DNA of 34,670 bases from Irineochytrium annulatum (taxonomy: Eukaryota > Chytridiomycota > Chytridiomycetes > Chytridiales > Chytridiaceae). The position numbers and the translations under genes are program-made. The notes below the pieces were generated by a model, which searched no databases, was not told the DNA's origin, and worked only from the letters and a program-made list of their open reading frames with translations. The DNA is taken from contig JADGJL010000177.1 of NCBI GenBank assembly GCA_027600665.1, positions 1 through 34,670 on the forward strand. Reading direction: 5' to 3'. Positions 10,529-21,522 of this stretch are shown here, piece after piece (position 1 is the stretch's first letter; each line of letters begins with the position of its first letter).

Positions 10529-11432
10529 ATGGCGTCAGACTGCGCGGTCTTCTCGTCGGCCTGCGCCGTCGTGGCCGGGATCCACGAATCCATCTCGTTC
10601 TCCCAGTGCGACCTCTACAGGCCCAACGGCCTCTCCCCAATCCCAGTGGGTCTGTGCGAGCTCTGCCCGAGGGACAAGTCGCAGGAGGAGTGCGAGTCTG
10701 CGGGCTCGCAGGTTTTCTACTCGCTCACCGGCCTCTCGCCGATGATTGTCTCCGGAGGAAAACTCAGTGATGCTGTGGTCGCGGGATCCACAAAGAACCC
10801 GCTGCCGTCCGTGCAGGGGGCTTGCGCATCCGCGTGTGGATCCGACACCCCCATCGTTAATGTGTGTTGAGGAACAGTTCGGGCAGGTTTTGGGCATCAG
10901 AAGCTAACCATTTTGAATATCCACGCAGGTGTACACAATGCAAAAAAACGACAACGCCATCGTGTCGTGTGGCTGCGTTTCGTCGGACGGCACCTTGACG
11001 GCCCCGACCTCCTTCAGCGTCCAGGGGTTCACCTCGGCTGTCACGATCGCCAATCCGCTGTTGTCGTCAAAGGGCGACAGGTCTGTCCCGAGCCAAAGGT
11101 CGTCGGGCTTCGGTGCGCTGGCTCAGCGCGTCAAGATGTTTTTCTTCGAGCCGACCAAGGCGCTCCCGAGTAAGGTCTCGAACAGGAAGAAGGTGAACTT
11201 TAAGGCCGCTGTTGGTGGTAACGGGGGTGTGAGGAAGAAGAACATCTTCGCGGCCGGCGCCGACGCGTCCGTCAGCGCCACTGTTGCCGCCTCGACGCCG
11301 ACGACGCACCCGGGGATTGTCAAAGTCAGTAACGCGCCGCAGAATGGAGGGATGGCGCGTATGCGCAGGGGTGTTGGGGAGCTGATGGTCGCCGTCATGG
11401 CGTTGGCATTGTCCACGGCGTTGTTTCTTTAA
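10529..11432 (+). CDS. Cys-rich surface protein with GPI-type C-terminus
   Basis: Exons 10529-10861 and 10929-11432 give 278 aa from the ATG used here. The intron (67 nt) has a GTGTGT donor, a GCTAACC branch and a CGCAG acceptor, and joins in phase. The N-terminal half holds many Cys residues spaced as in extracellular disulphide domains (CELC, GACASACGS, SCGC). The second half is basic and Ala/Ser/Thr-rich and ends in a hydrophobic run (VAVMALALSTALFL) typical of a GPI signal. No clear signal peptide follows this ATG, so the true start is probably in an upstream exon. I do not recognise the family. The divergent neighbour is also a secreted GPI-type protein, so the two may be co-expressed. 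Confidence 0.6.
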
Positions 11433-12078
11433 GATGGAGGGGTAACCAACGGATGTGTGCGTGTTTGCGTTCCTTGTTCTCGCCGCAACTGTCGATAAAG
11501 TTGCGATTTTGATATGTATCTTTGATTACACGGGGCCCGCTTGTATAGCTTCCGTTTTCACATTTAAAGTATTATATTCCTTCGCCATTTACCATCTAGA
11601 AGGTCAACTTCATATATCCATCACGACGTCACTCCGTCCTTTGAGACATCAACAAGGACTTCATAAACGCAGCAAAGCTGCAAAGGGAGACCATCGCCCA
11701 GCGCCTGACCTCCTCCTCCCCAGCGCCCGTCCAGCCCTACATACATCGGCCACGCGGCCTCGGATCCCCGCTCGCAGCCGGCGCCGTCAGCCACGACACC
11801 GCGGAAGCCCTAGAGAGGACGATTGACGACCCCAGACGGCTGTCGTATCAACTCTTGCCCTGACCGCCCGTCTCGTCAAAGGATTCAGCCGCGGCAACGG
11901 AGGACAGCCCCGGGAGCGCGCTCGCTGTTTCTTGCGGGACGGATTAGCGACGGTCGAATTGGCCCGTCGGCGTCATTCGCTCGCCCTTCGCCCACGGGCC
12001 CTCTGAGCGATAAGGCCTTGGACGGACTAGGACTCGCGGAGACCGAGGGGCGTTCACACGCCAGGACGACACCTCCAG
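11433..12078. other. Intergenic region with an unexplained coding-like stretch
   Basis: The first ~190 bases look like 3' UTR. From 11645 to 11863 a plus-strand frame without ATG encodes about 72 residues of ordinary protein composition (helix-like AAKLQRETIAQRL, then ALERTIDDPRRL). A second open frame overlaps 11823-12224. They could be upstream exons of the 12079-15745 gene or a decayed gene. I could not splice them in frame to the next gene. Confidence 0.35.
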
Positions 12079-15000
12079 ATGACAGACGGTACATCGTCCC
12101 CGCTCATGGGTTCGCCGTCCTCGCCAAATCTGCTTCCCAAGCGTTTCTCGTCCACCTCAATCATCTCGGCCAACTCCGTGTTCGGCCAGTCGTCAGTGAG
12201 CTCGGTTTGTTCGACCGGCAGTGAGCAGTCATCGCCGGGGAAGAAATGGCGGAAGGGTCCCGAGCTGGAGGCCAAGGGTGGCTTCTTTGGGCTGCAGAAG
12301 GGGAAGAAGAACAAGAAGAAGACGGAAACGGAGGAAGTGATCGTTGGGGATGCTAAGGTAATTCTGCGCATGCGACATCGATTGTTTGTGTCGTCAACTA
12401 ACTGGCTTGCAGGGTGCGAAGGCCTCTGTCTTCTCGTTTCGGCTATCAAAGACTGCAAAACCGGGGCCTGTGAAGGTAATGCGGTATTTTGGGGCCAGCT
12501 AAACATTAACTTGATGTGTTAAGGAGTCAAGCACTGAAACCATGGTGGACGTCCCAGACGCCAGCCTGAACCAACTCGCGGTCGACTCCCCCACCATCCT
12601 GCCGAGGCAATCCACCTTTTCCCTGAAAGAATCCATCACATCGCCCCAACCCCCGCCCAACTCCCCGGCCGCGCCCGCTATCCCTTCGAACGCCAACGAC
12701 ACGTCCGAGTCGGACCTCAGGCGCACCAGCACGGTCTCGTCTCTCGTCTGGGATTCTTCGTCAAGCGACGACGGTTGCGCCGACACCATCCCACGATCCC
12801 TCCAGCCTTTCCACCCGCCACGGAACATTGCCTCCCCACCACCACAGCAGCTCGCACCGGCCTCTACGTCGTCCCCGAAGCGGCACTCCCGCCAGATGAG
12901 CGACGATGAGGGGTCTGACATCGATACGTCCCGGCTGGATGGGTGCGATGTGCCCGAGGTCGATCGGAACCCATACCCAAGCAATTTGCTAGGGATGCCT
13001 GTCATGGAGACGTTAGTTGAGTGGGAGGAGGAAGGTGAGGAGGAGGACGGGTTTGATGGAGATTTTGAGGATGAGGAGGAAGAGGAGGACGAAGAGGAGG
13101 AAGAAGAAGGGATCGATGACGGGATTGCTGAGGATGTGCCGTCAATTGTGGTGCATGAACCGGAGGATGAGACGAAAGTGAACATGCTGGCGGAGGAGGT
13201 GGATAGGGGCTCAGAATCGGATGGCGAGCGGGTGCCGGAGCCGAGGAAGGCAAGCGTGGAGATGCGGGCCGTCGAGGACCAGCCGCCGGTCACGGACGTG
13301 GCTGCGTCGCCGTCACCGAAGCCCGTTGCCGTCCCGCTGTTCTCCTTTCGACGAAACAAGCCGAAGCCCGAGAGCCCCACGATAGCAGCTCCCGACACCG
13401 ATGCCCCCAGTGTCCCCGTCTCCATCCTCTCTTCTGTCGAAGCCACCGTTGCCAAGCCTGCAGTTCATGCGGCTCCGCAACTTGTCGTCGAGCAGGTTTC
13501 GCCGAAGCCCATCATGCTCTTCTCCTTCCGACGGACCCGCTCACAGCAACCGTCGCCGACCGAGTCGCCGCTTGCGGCAGCGACGCCGCCGGAGGAATCC
13601 TTACCCGCGCTTCGAATTGAGACTAACGCAAGTCATGCGGAGATCAATTCAGTCTCGAAGGAAGTGGTGAACCTAGCGAGTGCAGTCGTCGTCGTCGCGG
13701 CAGGACCGCCGACTCCACCGGCTTCGACAGCGCCGGACGCTGAGTTGGCGGATGTTAAGCTGGGCGACACTGCGGACGATAACCCTCAGCAGACTGGCGC
13801 GTCGTCGCCGGCACTCCCGACTCCGCCACCGCCGTCGCAGGACGAGTCACCAGCACAACCAACGCCGAGCTGGCACCGACTGCCCGACGCGTCGACCGTG
13901 GACGCTATTGAGCCGGCGCCGGCCGTGGCGACTCCCTCTACCCCGAGCAGACGTAAGCTGGCGGGGATTCCGGACGCGCTAGCGGTAGGGACGCCGATTG
14001 CGACGACGTCAGAGCGGACTATGGTGGAAGAGTTTGCGGGGGAGTCGGCCGGATCGCCTTCCTCGAAGGAGCAGACGGACCTCGGTGAGGTCGAGGTTCT
14101 TGAGACGGAGGGCTCGCTCGCAACCTCCGTCGACCAGCGCGGCGCGACAGGGGAGAAGGGGACGAGGAATCTTGCCGTCGATGTTGAGGAGCCGGCGGTC
14201 GCAAGCTGTGAAGAATTTGAGGGTGGTTTGCAGACCTCCCCGCACGACAAAGATTCGTTCTCGAGGCTCCCGCCGCCGATCGAGCCGGATGTCATTGTCG
14301 CGCCGCCGGCGGAGGGCCTGGAGACGGACGGGTCGTTGGCGTCAGGGTGGAAGGTATCGCCCGTGTATGTTGCGCCGAACCCGGATGGCGACTCGAGTTT
14401 CAAGAAGAGCATCTCGACACCTGTGTTGGGCGAGGCGGCGAATTTGGAGATCGAGGCTTCGCCTATACCTGAGGTCAGGCCAGCAACTTCAGAGCCGCCG
14501 CTGGAAAGAGTTGGTCAAACGAAGGCGTCGCAGTCGCTACCGCGGTGGAGGAAGAGGGAGAGCACCGCGATGCCGCGCGCGAAGCGGCCCTTGTCGATGA
14601 TGCTGATGCCTCGTTCGCGTAAGGACAAGGCGGTTGAGGACGACGTGGAGTCTCCGTTGTTCGTGAAGGAGAATAAGTTGAAGGTGTTCTTTAGGAACCT
14701 GCTAGCGAAATTCAAGCGGAAGTCCAAGGTGGAGAAGGATAACAGCACTGAGATCTATGTGCCGTTACCGCCTGTGACGGAGGAAGCTGCGCCCACCACA
14801 ACGGCTCCGACGCCGAAGGAGTTCTCTCTAAACCGACGTCTGAGGCAGAGGCCCGCATCGGCCGAGCCCTCGCTCACTGTCGTGACTACACCGGAGCCCG
14901 CCGCGCGTCAAACCCTCCGCTCCGTCTTAACAGACAGCCACCTACTCTCAGACAACGACCGCCCGATCCGCCGCGCGTCGACGTCCTCGGCCCCGAACTC

Positions 15001-15745
15001 TCCTATCACCTCCCGCTCGAGCGAGGACACAGACACGATTCGGGCTATCCTCGAGCGATCCCGGTCGATGCGTTCCCAAATGATGGTTTCACTCCCCCTA
15101 CCGAACGTCGACTTCATTCCATCTGTGCCGTCCTTGCCTCGTCGGACATCTAATATGTCTATGGACCTCTCGACCGTCGTCGTGGCGCCGCGCGTTTTGG
15201 ATCAACAACTTGAAAGGCTGTATTGGGATGTCGTAAACAGCGATATTGACGTCGCGGAACTTGCGAGGTTGTGCACCGTCACTTCCACGCCGGTGGCGAC
15301 GCCGCCGCCCACACCGGCGCCGTCGGTCAAGACCGTCACGATCGCGACCCCGCCGCGGCCCTTCCCGGACCCGGACGCACGCCGAGTCGTGGCGTTGCCG
15401 TGGGCCCGTAAAGGTTTCCTGGGGCGCGAGGCGATGCTCTCCGGCGCGTGGGCGGCGGAGGAGCGGGAGCGGTCGAACGCGGCGAGGTCGGACGGGCTCG
15501 AGGCGGACGCGATGTTGGGTTTGGCGTTTTTAAGGAAGGTCGCGGTGGAGGAGGAGAGGAGAGGTCGGAGGGAGAAGCTGGAGAAGCTAGAGGCCGTGAA
15601 AGAGGAGGACGAGGTTACGTCGACGGCTGAGGTAACCCCAAAGGCAGTGGAGGAAGCGGCCGCGGCGTCTGGCATGGATGTTCAGGAAAGTGGACGTGAT
15701 GAGGAAGAACAGCTCGTGCAGGAGGCTGTCGAGCCCCTTATTTGA
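12079..15745 (+). CDS. Large disordered acidic/Pro-Ser-rich protein with FSFR motifs
   Basis: Exons 12079-12357, 12413-12475 and 12524-15745 give 1187 aa. Both introns are in phase 0 with good branch points. The protein is almost wholly low complexity and rich in Ser, Pro, Glu, Val and Ala. Visible elements: a Lys-rich patch near residue 80; a Glu/Asp block at ~280-320; the motif FSFR at ~100, ~387 and ~447, each followed by a basic Pro/Ser stretch (FSFRRNKPKP, FSFRRTRSQQ); a basic amphipathic segment (FFRNLLAKFKRKSK) around residue 720; and a C-terminal part with charged helices (RRGRREKLEKLEAVKEEDE). Many RxxS sites suggest phosphorylation. I recognise no enzyme or named family. The repeated FSFR-basic motif suggests a scaffold or adaptor with short linear motifs. 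The start could lie further upstream (see 11645-11863). Confidence 0.75.
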
Positions 15746-16153
15746 TTGTTTGTTGTTAATTTTTCTTTGTTTCTTATTTGTTTCGTACAGTCGCAGCCTT
15801 TCCTTTTTCCCAAATCGTCTTAATTTATTTCTATCCCGCAACTGCCTTGCAGTTAAGAGTAATGCATCACTCTTATTTGTTTCTGTTTGCGCCTGTTCGT
15901 GTACCATTCGTACCCCTGACTACTTTGGCGTCATAGCCTTTTCATCGAACTGACGCTGGCTGGTCTTTTCTTGTTACGATCGTTCTTGCCTGTTCTTATA
16001 CGTATTATATCTTTATAGGACTTCAAATCGACTTTATCAAAACGCATTGTGGCTCCCTCTTCGGGATCCGTGTCGACTTACAACTTCTTTTGTTTCTTTA
16101 CTTCCCTTGCAGTTTCTTCTACCCTGCCACCAGCTTCCCTGAGAGTGCATTCT
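15746..16153. other. Intergenic region, no gene seen
   Basis: About 400 T-rich bases lie between two plus-strand genes. They probably hold the 3' UTR of the disordered-protein gene and the promoter of the GH5 gene. Frames open here encode only Ser/Phe/Leu-rich low-complexity peptide. The frame of the GH5 gene stays open upstream to about 16049, but no ATG occurs before 16154. Confidence 0.5.
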
Positions 16154-18063
16154 ATGATGGTTCAAAACAATCAAGATAACTGTCAATTGGCGACAATGCT
16201 CATTCTGTCCATCATCGTCGCTCTAACAACGGCGGCGTTGGTCTTCCGACCGGCGTTGAAGGGCCAGCCGGATGATGGGCCGAATCTGCCGGATGCCGAC
16301 CTCATCCTTCCGAGACCGCCTTTGTCGAACGACTCCTCCCCTCAAAAAATCATTAGCGCGGATCCTAAGCTGTCTTTCCGAGACTCGGCTGGCCGATCAC
16401 GGCTCTTTCGCGGTGAGTTTTTGTCGTCCTATATTTCTCCGCTTTATCCTGAGCGAAGTGTGCTAAGCTTGTTTCTTGAAGGCCTTAATGTCGTTTACAA
16501 AACGAAACCCTGGCATCCGACTCTGGAGGGATTCGACGCAAAAACGTACGTCTCACTGCGTTGTGTGCCTCGGAAGCGCTGACTACGGAAATGGCAGCTC
16601 GTTCAGCGCTATCGACGTTGACGTTCTATCGGACCTGAACCTCAACGCAATCCGGCTCGGCGTCCATTGGGCCGGACTCGAACCCGTTCGCGGTGTTTAT
16701 AACCAGACGTACCTCGACGCTATCGGTACCGTTGTCCGGAGCTGTGCGAAAAAGGGGATCTATGTGCTGGTTCATTTGCCCACCCAGGTTTTAAATCAAT
16801 AACGATGGGCTCCTTAGCTCGAGTTCCATCAGGACGTGCTCGCGCCCCAGTTTTGCGGTCACGGCGTGCCCGAGTGGTTTGTGGACCCGACCTGGATGCC
16901 GGCGTGGCTTCGGTTTCCCTTCCCTTTAAAGTTGAGGCCTTACGCCGACGTCAACGGGCGTGGGGTCCCACATTGGAAGGAGTGCGCGAAGTTGCCGTGG
17001 TATCTGGGCTACGCTACGCCGGCGGTCGCGGACGCGTTTGGCCGGTGTTGGTATCAACGGAGGATTTCTTGGCTGACCTTGACGATTTGCAGTCTACTCA
17101 AATCACGACGGCCTACTGGACGCTTTTCTTGGCTACTTCACGCAGGTCGTGAAGTCGTTTCGGAACGAAACTAATATTCTTGGTTATGAGGTACAAGAGC
17201 TTACTGGATCTATGAAATCTAAGACACTGCAGATTATTAACGAACCCTGGGTTGGCAATCACTGGCGCAATCCGCTTCTATTAATACCAAACTTTGCGTC
17301 CGCCACCACCCTGTTCAGGCTACAGGACAAGGTCGCGCATACCATACGATCTCTTGATCCCACCGCCTTAGTCTTTTTCACGGGCTCCACCTGGGACGAC
17401 AGCACTGCGGCGCCACGGATCCCCGGCGGCGGTGCGGACTACGCGAACCGGACAATTTCGTCATACCACTATTATTCTCCGCCGATGCGTATCGAGCCCG
17501 GCGACGCAATGTCCCGCCGTTCCCGCGCGGACGCTCGGAGTCTCGGCCTCCTTACGGCCCTGACCGAGTTTGAGATGTGGGACGATGCGCAAGGCGCTGG
17601 CGGTCTGGACGGGTCGATCGCGAGGCGGCTGGCGACGCTCCGAGCCGCGGATCGGTGGCTCCAGAGCTGGCTGGGCTGGTCATATAAGGGATTCGCACAA
17701 GCCTCTGGCGCGGCGGACGGGTCGATCTTTGACATGGACGGGAGGAGGCGGCCCCATGTGGAGCGGCTTGTAGGGAGGACGTTTGCGCCGGCCGTGGCGG
17801 GGCGGATACGGTCGATGGAGTTTGATGAGGAACCGAGCGCGTTGTTCAGGCTTAATTACACGATTAACACCGCAATAGGGGCTGCGTGGCCAACCGAGGT
17901 GGCCATCCAGCGGAAACTATTCTATCCTTATGGCGTGAAGGTCGAAGTTTACCCGCAGGGTTGGCTTTGGTGGGTCGAGGAGGGCGAAGGTGCGACGATA
18001 TCCTTTTACCGAACCGCCATCGCCGTAGATGGAGAAGATGTCGTAGTAACCGTTCAGCGGTGA
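16154..18063 (+). CDS. Membrane-anchored GH5 endoglycoceramidase-like glycosidase
   Basis: Exons 16154-16412, 16482-16545, 16598-16769, 16818-17046, 17093-17190 and 17233-18063 give 1653 nt, 550 aa. One N-terminal hydrophobic segment (~12-31) after a short polar head suggests a type II membrane anchor with the enzyme in the secretory lumen or outside. The GH5 barrel follows: GLNVVYKTKPWHP, NAIRLGVHW, LLEFHQDVLAP, PEWFVDPTW, FYSNHDGLLDAF, NILGYE-IINEPW with acid/base E278, and LTEFEMW with nucleophile E386. A beta-sandwich C-terminal domain ends the protein. These segments match animal and fungal endoglycoceramidases, which release the glycan from glycosphingolipids; fungal relatives also act on glucosylceramide or sterylglucoside. 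The substrate is not determined. The 42-nt intron 17191-17232 has no stop and keeps frame, so an automatic model could leave it in. Confidence 0.85.
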
Positions 18064-18725
18064 CTCCCTGGTGATTTTTATGCTGCATGGGCTGTGATCA
18101 TTTGATCATCCTACATTGTACACTACCGAGTCATTCTTTCGGATGCAAGGAAGTGCGGGCAAGATCGCATTTCTAGGTGTAAAGATACTGTCGTAAGCAA
18201 AACAATCAAAACAAGAAGCAAGAGCGAACCTTACGATCGCTTCTAATATGGCAGTCTTCATCAACCGAAATTAACGTTATTGAAAAGGCGATAAAGGCAT
18301 GCACGGTTTGTAAGCATCATGGTGAATATATTAAGTGTAGGGGAAAAAAAATAAAAAAAGAAGGTTGGGGGTCATCCCAATCTCAAGACTAAACTTGACC
18401 TCGAACCTGAGCGGTGGGGTAGATAAATATTCGGCACGCAATGCCCGTCAGTTTATTTTTGCGGTTTTTCGAAATTTTAAAACGTTTTTCTCTTTGTGCT
18501 GAATCCGATTTGGTTAATTCTGACCGCTCAGCCGTTTTAGAGAACGTTTTAAGTCGAGAGCGGGCGACCGATGAAGGGCGCCGTCAAATCGGCCCGTTCG
18601 AAAGGGAACTTGGCCGTCATCGTGCATCAACACCAACTCCACCAGCTCCACCCGAACTCCACCGACGCCACCGTCCACGTCTAGCAACCGCCCTGTTCAC
18701 TTCGGTCCCCGTCATTGATCGCGTA
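18064..18725. other. Intergenic region, no gene seen
   Basis: About 660 bases: the 3' region of the GH5 gene, an A-rich tract near 18340-18362, then the leader of the channel gene. An inverted repeat TGATCA-TT-TGATCA-like element is near 18095-18108, and TTAACGTTAT is at 18271-18280. The channel frame is open back to an ATG at 18441, but the intervening peptide looks non-coding. Confidence 0.5.
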
Positions 18726-20715
18726 ATGTCCTCCTTCGACCTGAAGGACCCCGGGCCTCCCACTCGGCTCCCGACGCTCCCCGTCTCAGTGATGCCCCGC
18801 CCGTCACTAGCAACCAGCGACTCGATCTCGTCCGCGCTCACGTCCAACCTGGAGCCCTACTCATGGCGCACGCTCCTGTCCCGCATGTTCGACAAGCTCT
18901 TCCTCGTCGCCTCTATTCTGCACGTCTATGTGTCCTACGCCATCCTCCGCGCCCTGACCATCAGGGAATGGTGGGTTGCCGACAGCTCCTACTACGAGCT
19001 CGTCGAGACCACGTCTACGGCCCCCAACGGGACCGAAATCATCGAGGGCAACCGGACGATCGCCGACATCATTGCAGGCGGGCCCCTGCAGAAGACAAGC
19101 GACAGGGAGGTGACTGCACTCGGGTTTGCGCTGGGGATCGCGTTCCTGGTGCAGGTCGCGACGCTGCTAAGGTTGTTTGAGATCAAGGTCAAGTTTGCGG
19201 CCTTATTTTGTATTGGAGCCACGGCTGTGCAATGTAAGTGTATTATATAGTCGCAGTATGCAGGATTTGAGTGATGGCGGGACTAAACTTACTATACCTA
19301 ATACACGCCACTTCACCTATCCCCATCCTCGACAAAGAACTAACTTCTTCAACAGCCGTCTTGATTCTCTACGCACTTGCTACCTTTCCCTACGCCGACT
19401 CCTTTAAAGTGGCGCACATCCCCTCCCAGGGTCACCTCGCGGCAATCTACGCCAACGCCTGCTCGATGGTCACCTTCGCCCTGTTCGTCGCCGACGCCCT
19501 TCGCCACCGGTGCGCGAACCACAACCTCTCCCAGTCCCGGCGCAAGCTCATCATGGCCAACATCTACGCCGCCTGGGTGGTCGCGCTGGGCGGCGTCGTG
19601 CTGAAGTACATCGAGGACTGGGAGTTCGCCGTCGCCTTTCCCTTTGCCATACAGACGCTCACGACCATCGGGTATGGTAACGTCGCGCCCGTCACGGTGG
19701 CCGGGAGGCTGTTCGTGATCGTGTATTTCCTGGCCGGTGCCGGGGTGGTCGGTTTCTTGCTGTCGGCGATCCAGGACTCGATGGTGGAGCGCGCCGAGAG
19801 CGATCTGGACGCGGCGTTGAAGCGGCGCGCCGAGTTACGGCGTCGCGCGCGGGAGGGTCGGAGGGGACGGAGTAGGAAGGCGGATCCGTTGACGAGGGCG
19901 ATTGTGACGGTGTTCCCCGGGTTGAACGAGGAGAGGCAGTACAGCAGGGCCGAGAAGGCGGTGGATGGGCGGAGCTTGAAGAGGAATCAGGCGGCCGCTG
20001 AGGAGAGGGTGGGGATGAGCATACGGGAGGAGATGGAGGAGGAGGATAGGCAGGCGGAGATCGATAGGGAGTTTCGAAAGGGCGTAGAGGCCGCGCGCCT
20101 GAGGAGCGTGCTGATGGTGCTTGTGGGTTGGTGGGTGCTGGGCTCTGTCGTGTTTATGTTCTGTGAGAGGGAGAACGGCTGGGATTTTGTTGGGTCGCTA
20201 TACTTTGCCTTCGTGACAATGGCCACAATTGGCATGTACTTTTGTCTTTTACCTAATGCTCCAATTTAACATGCTAAACCGCTGTTCATTTCTTAGGATA
20301 CGGCGATTTGTCGCCGAACAAGCCGTTGACGTGGGAGTTCTGGAACATCTTCGTCTTCGTCTCGGTCTCGATGCTCGCGTACGTGTTGACGCTTCTCGCC
20401 GAGCAGCTCGGCTCGAAGTTCGGAAGCCTGGCTGCCGCGGCCTCGGAAAAGCGTCTGCGGAAGGAAGAGCGTCTTCGCCTCCGTGAGCGCGGGATTGACC
20501 CGGACGCGATCCTTGGCGCGGAGGGCGACGATGAGGGCAACGAAGCGCGCGGGATGACGGCGTCTCCAGCGGGATCCGATGCGGAGGAGGAAGGGGACGA
20601 TGACACTGTGCACAGCCGTCAGGGGTCACGGAGCGGTGGGACAGAACATGCCGTCCAGCCTCCGCCTGGCGTGCACTTTGCGGATTCTGTGGGCCCCCGA
20701 CGAGGGGCTTGTTGA
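18726..20715 (+). CDS. TOK-type outward-rectifier two-pore potassium channel
   Basis: Exons 18726-19233, 19356-20231 and 20297-20715 give 600 aa. Eight membrane segments and two pore loops in the order S1-S5, P1, S6, long charged cytosolic linker, S7, P2, S8 define the fungal TOK family. P1 filter: TIGYGN, residues 273-278. P2 filter: TIGYGD, residues 460-465. The first intron (122 nt) cuts the third membrane helix. The second (20232-20296) cuts the Gly codon of the second selectivity filter and uses a GC donor (see separate entry). The tail is acidic with Ser/Gly-rich ends, suitable for regulation. The channel should pass K+ outward across the plasma membrane on depolarisation. The ATG at 18726 was chosen because it precedes a plausible short cytosolic head; an in-frame ATG at 18441 adds about 95 unlikely residues. 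An extracellular NGT/NRT between S1 and S2 gives N-glycosylation sites. Confidence 0.9.
20232..20296 (+). other. GC-AG intron splitting the second K+ filter
   Basis: The donor reads ATTG|GCATGT and the acceptor TTCTTAG|GATACGG, with a GCTAAAC branch. Only this GC donor rebuilds the invariant TIGYGD filter. The nearby GTACTT donor gives the wrong phase. Confidence 0.8.
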
Positions 20716-21522
20716 TGGGCCGTTCCTCGACGCGTGATTCTTTGCATTTTATTTTGTTGTAGCAATGTCTTGGTTCGACAACCTCCCAATCTTATTAACA
20801 TAACATCCCCATACCCCCCAATCATTCTTATCCCTTGCGGCCACCTTCAATCCCACCACCGCTCTTCTCCCGATCGTATCCTTATATTCAAAACTTATGC
20901 ACTACAGACACTTGCAGCATCCTTGCTCGTATTCCCTTCCACTCGAAGCATTATAACATTACTGCCGCTTTACAAGGCCCACGATCTCCGTTCATGGTTA
21001 CTTCTGTTTTGTGTGTGCTAGAGGAGCCCCGCTGGTCGGAGCTATCCGCTTATATCTATTGCCAAAAAACATATATCCACACAACAAATAAAATACACAG
21101 CCAATATTTTTATTTTTATTAGGGTGACGACTTTGTTCGATGGGTTTGAAGCATTTACGGTTCTATTATTGAAGTGCCAGACTCATCAGGCGTAAAATAT
21201 CGTGAGCAATTATCTGTAGGATGTTGTGTGGTGAACATCGTTATGTTATCGTTAACGTTAAATTCACGTTAAGACACCACCAGGGCAATTTACCCTACAT
21301 GAGTCATCGGATGTTTAGCGAAGGCCAGCCGCCTCCGCACGGATCACGCCGGCGCCGGAGGAGAACGGCATGAAAGCTGAGTGGTGGCCTCTTCCTCCAC
21401 AACGCGGATTTCTCAAAAAGCGCGCGCTCCCCGCCCATTTGCTTCAACCACTTGACTCGCCACTCGCATCCAAACTCTCCCACAACCATAACCATCTAGC
21501 TAGCTTCTCTCTCTCTGCAATC
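20716..21522. promoter_or_regulatory. Intergenic region with CT-rich promoter of the repeat gene
   Basis: About 800 bases. The left part holds the 3' UTR of the channel gene, with a possible late AATAAA near 21087-21092. A palindrome TTAACGTTAA is at 21252-21261. The last ~100 bases are C/T-rich with CAACCATAACCAT and a CTTCTCTCTCTCTGC tract immediately before the ATG. In fungi such tracts mark strongly expressed genes. No coding frame is seen. Confidence 0.5.

Noticed and set aside
12499..13455. 318-codon minus-strand open frame, very Ser/Gly-rich
   Set aside because: It is the antisense shadow of the acidic, Ser/Pro-rich plus-strand gene; its poly-Ser comes from the opposite strand's GAG/GAA block and it has no motif.
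13786..14412. 208-codon minus-strand frame
   Set aside because: Antisense to the same disordered-protein gene, with low-complexity Ser/Gly composition only.
18441..18725. N-terminal extension of the TOK channel from an upstream in-frame ATG
   Set aside because: The added ~95 residues are Arg/Pro/His-rich and untypical of TOK heads, and the stretch sits in leader-like DNA.
1381..20715. Idea that the phosphodiesterase fusion and the TOK channel form a cyclic-nucleotide/K+ signalling cluster
   Set aside because: The TOK protein shows no cyclic-nucleotide-binding domain, the genes are ~10 kb apart with unrelated genes between, and no shared regulation is visible.
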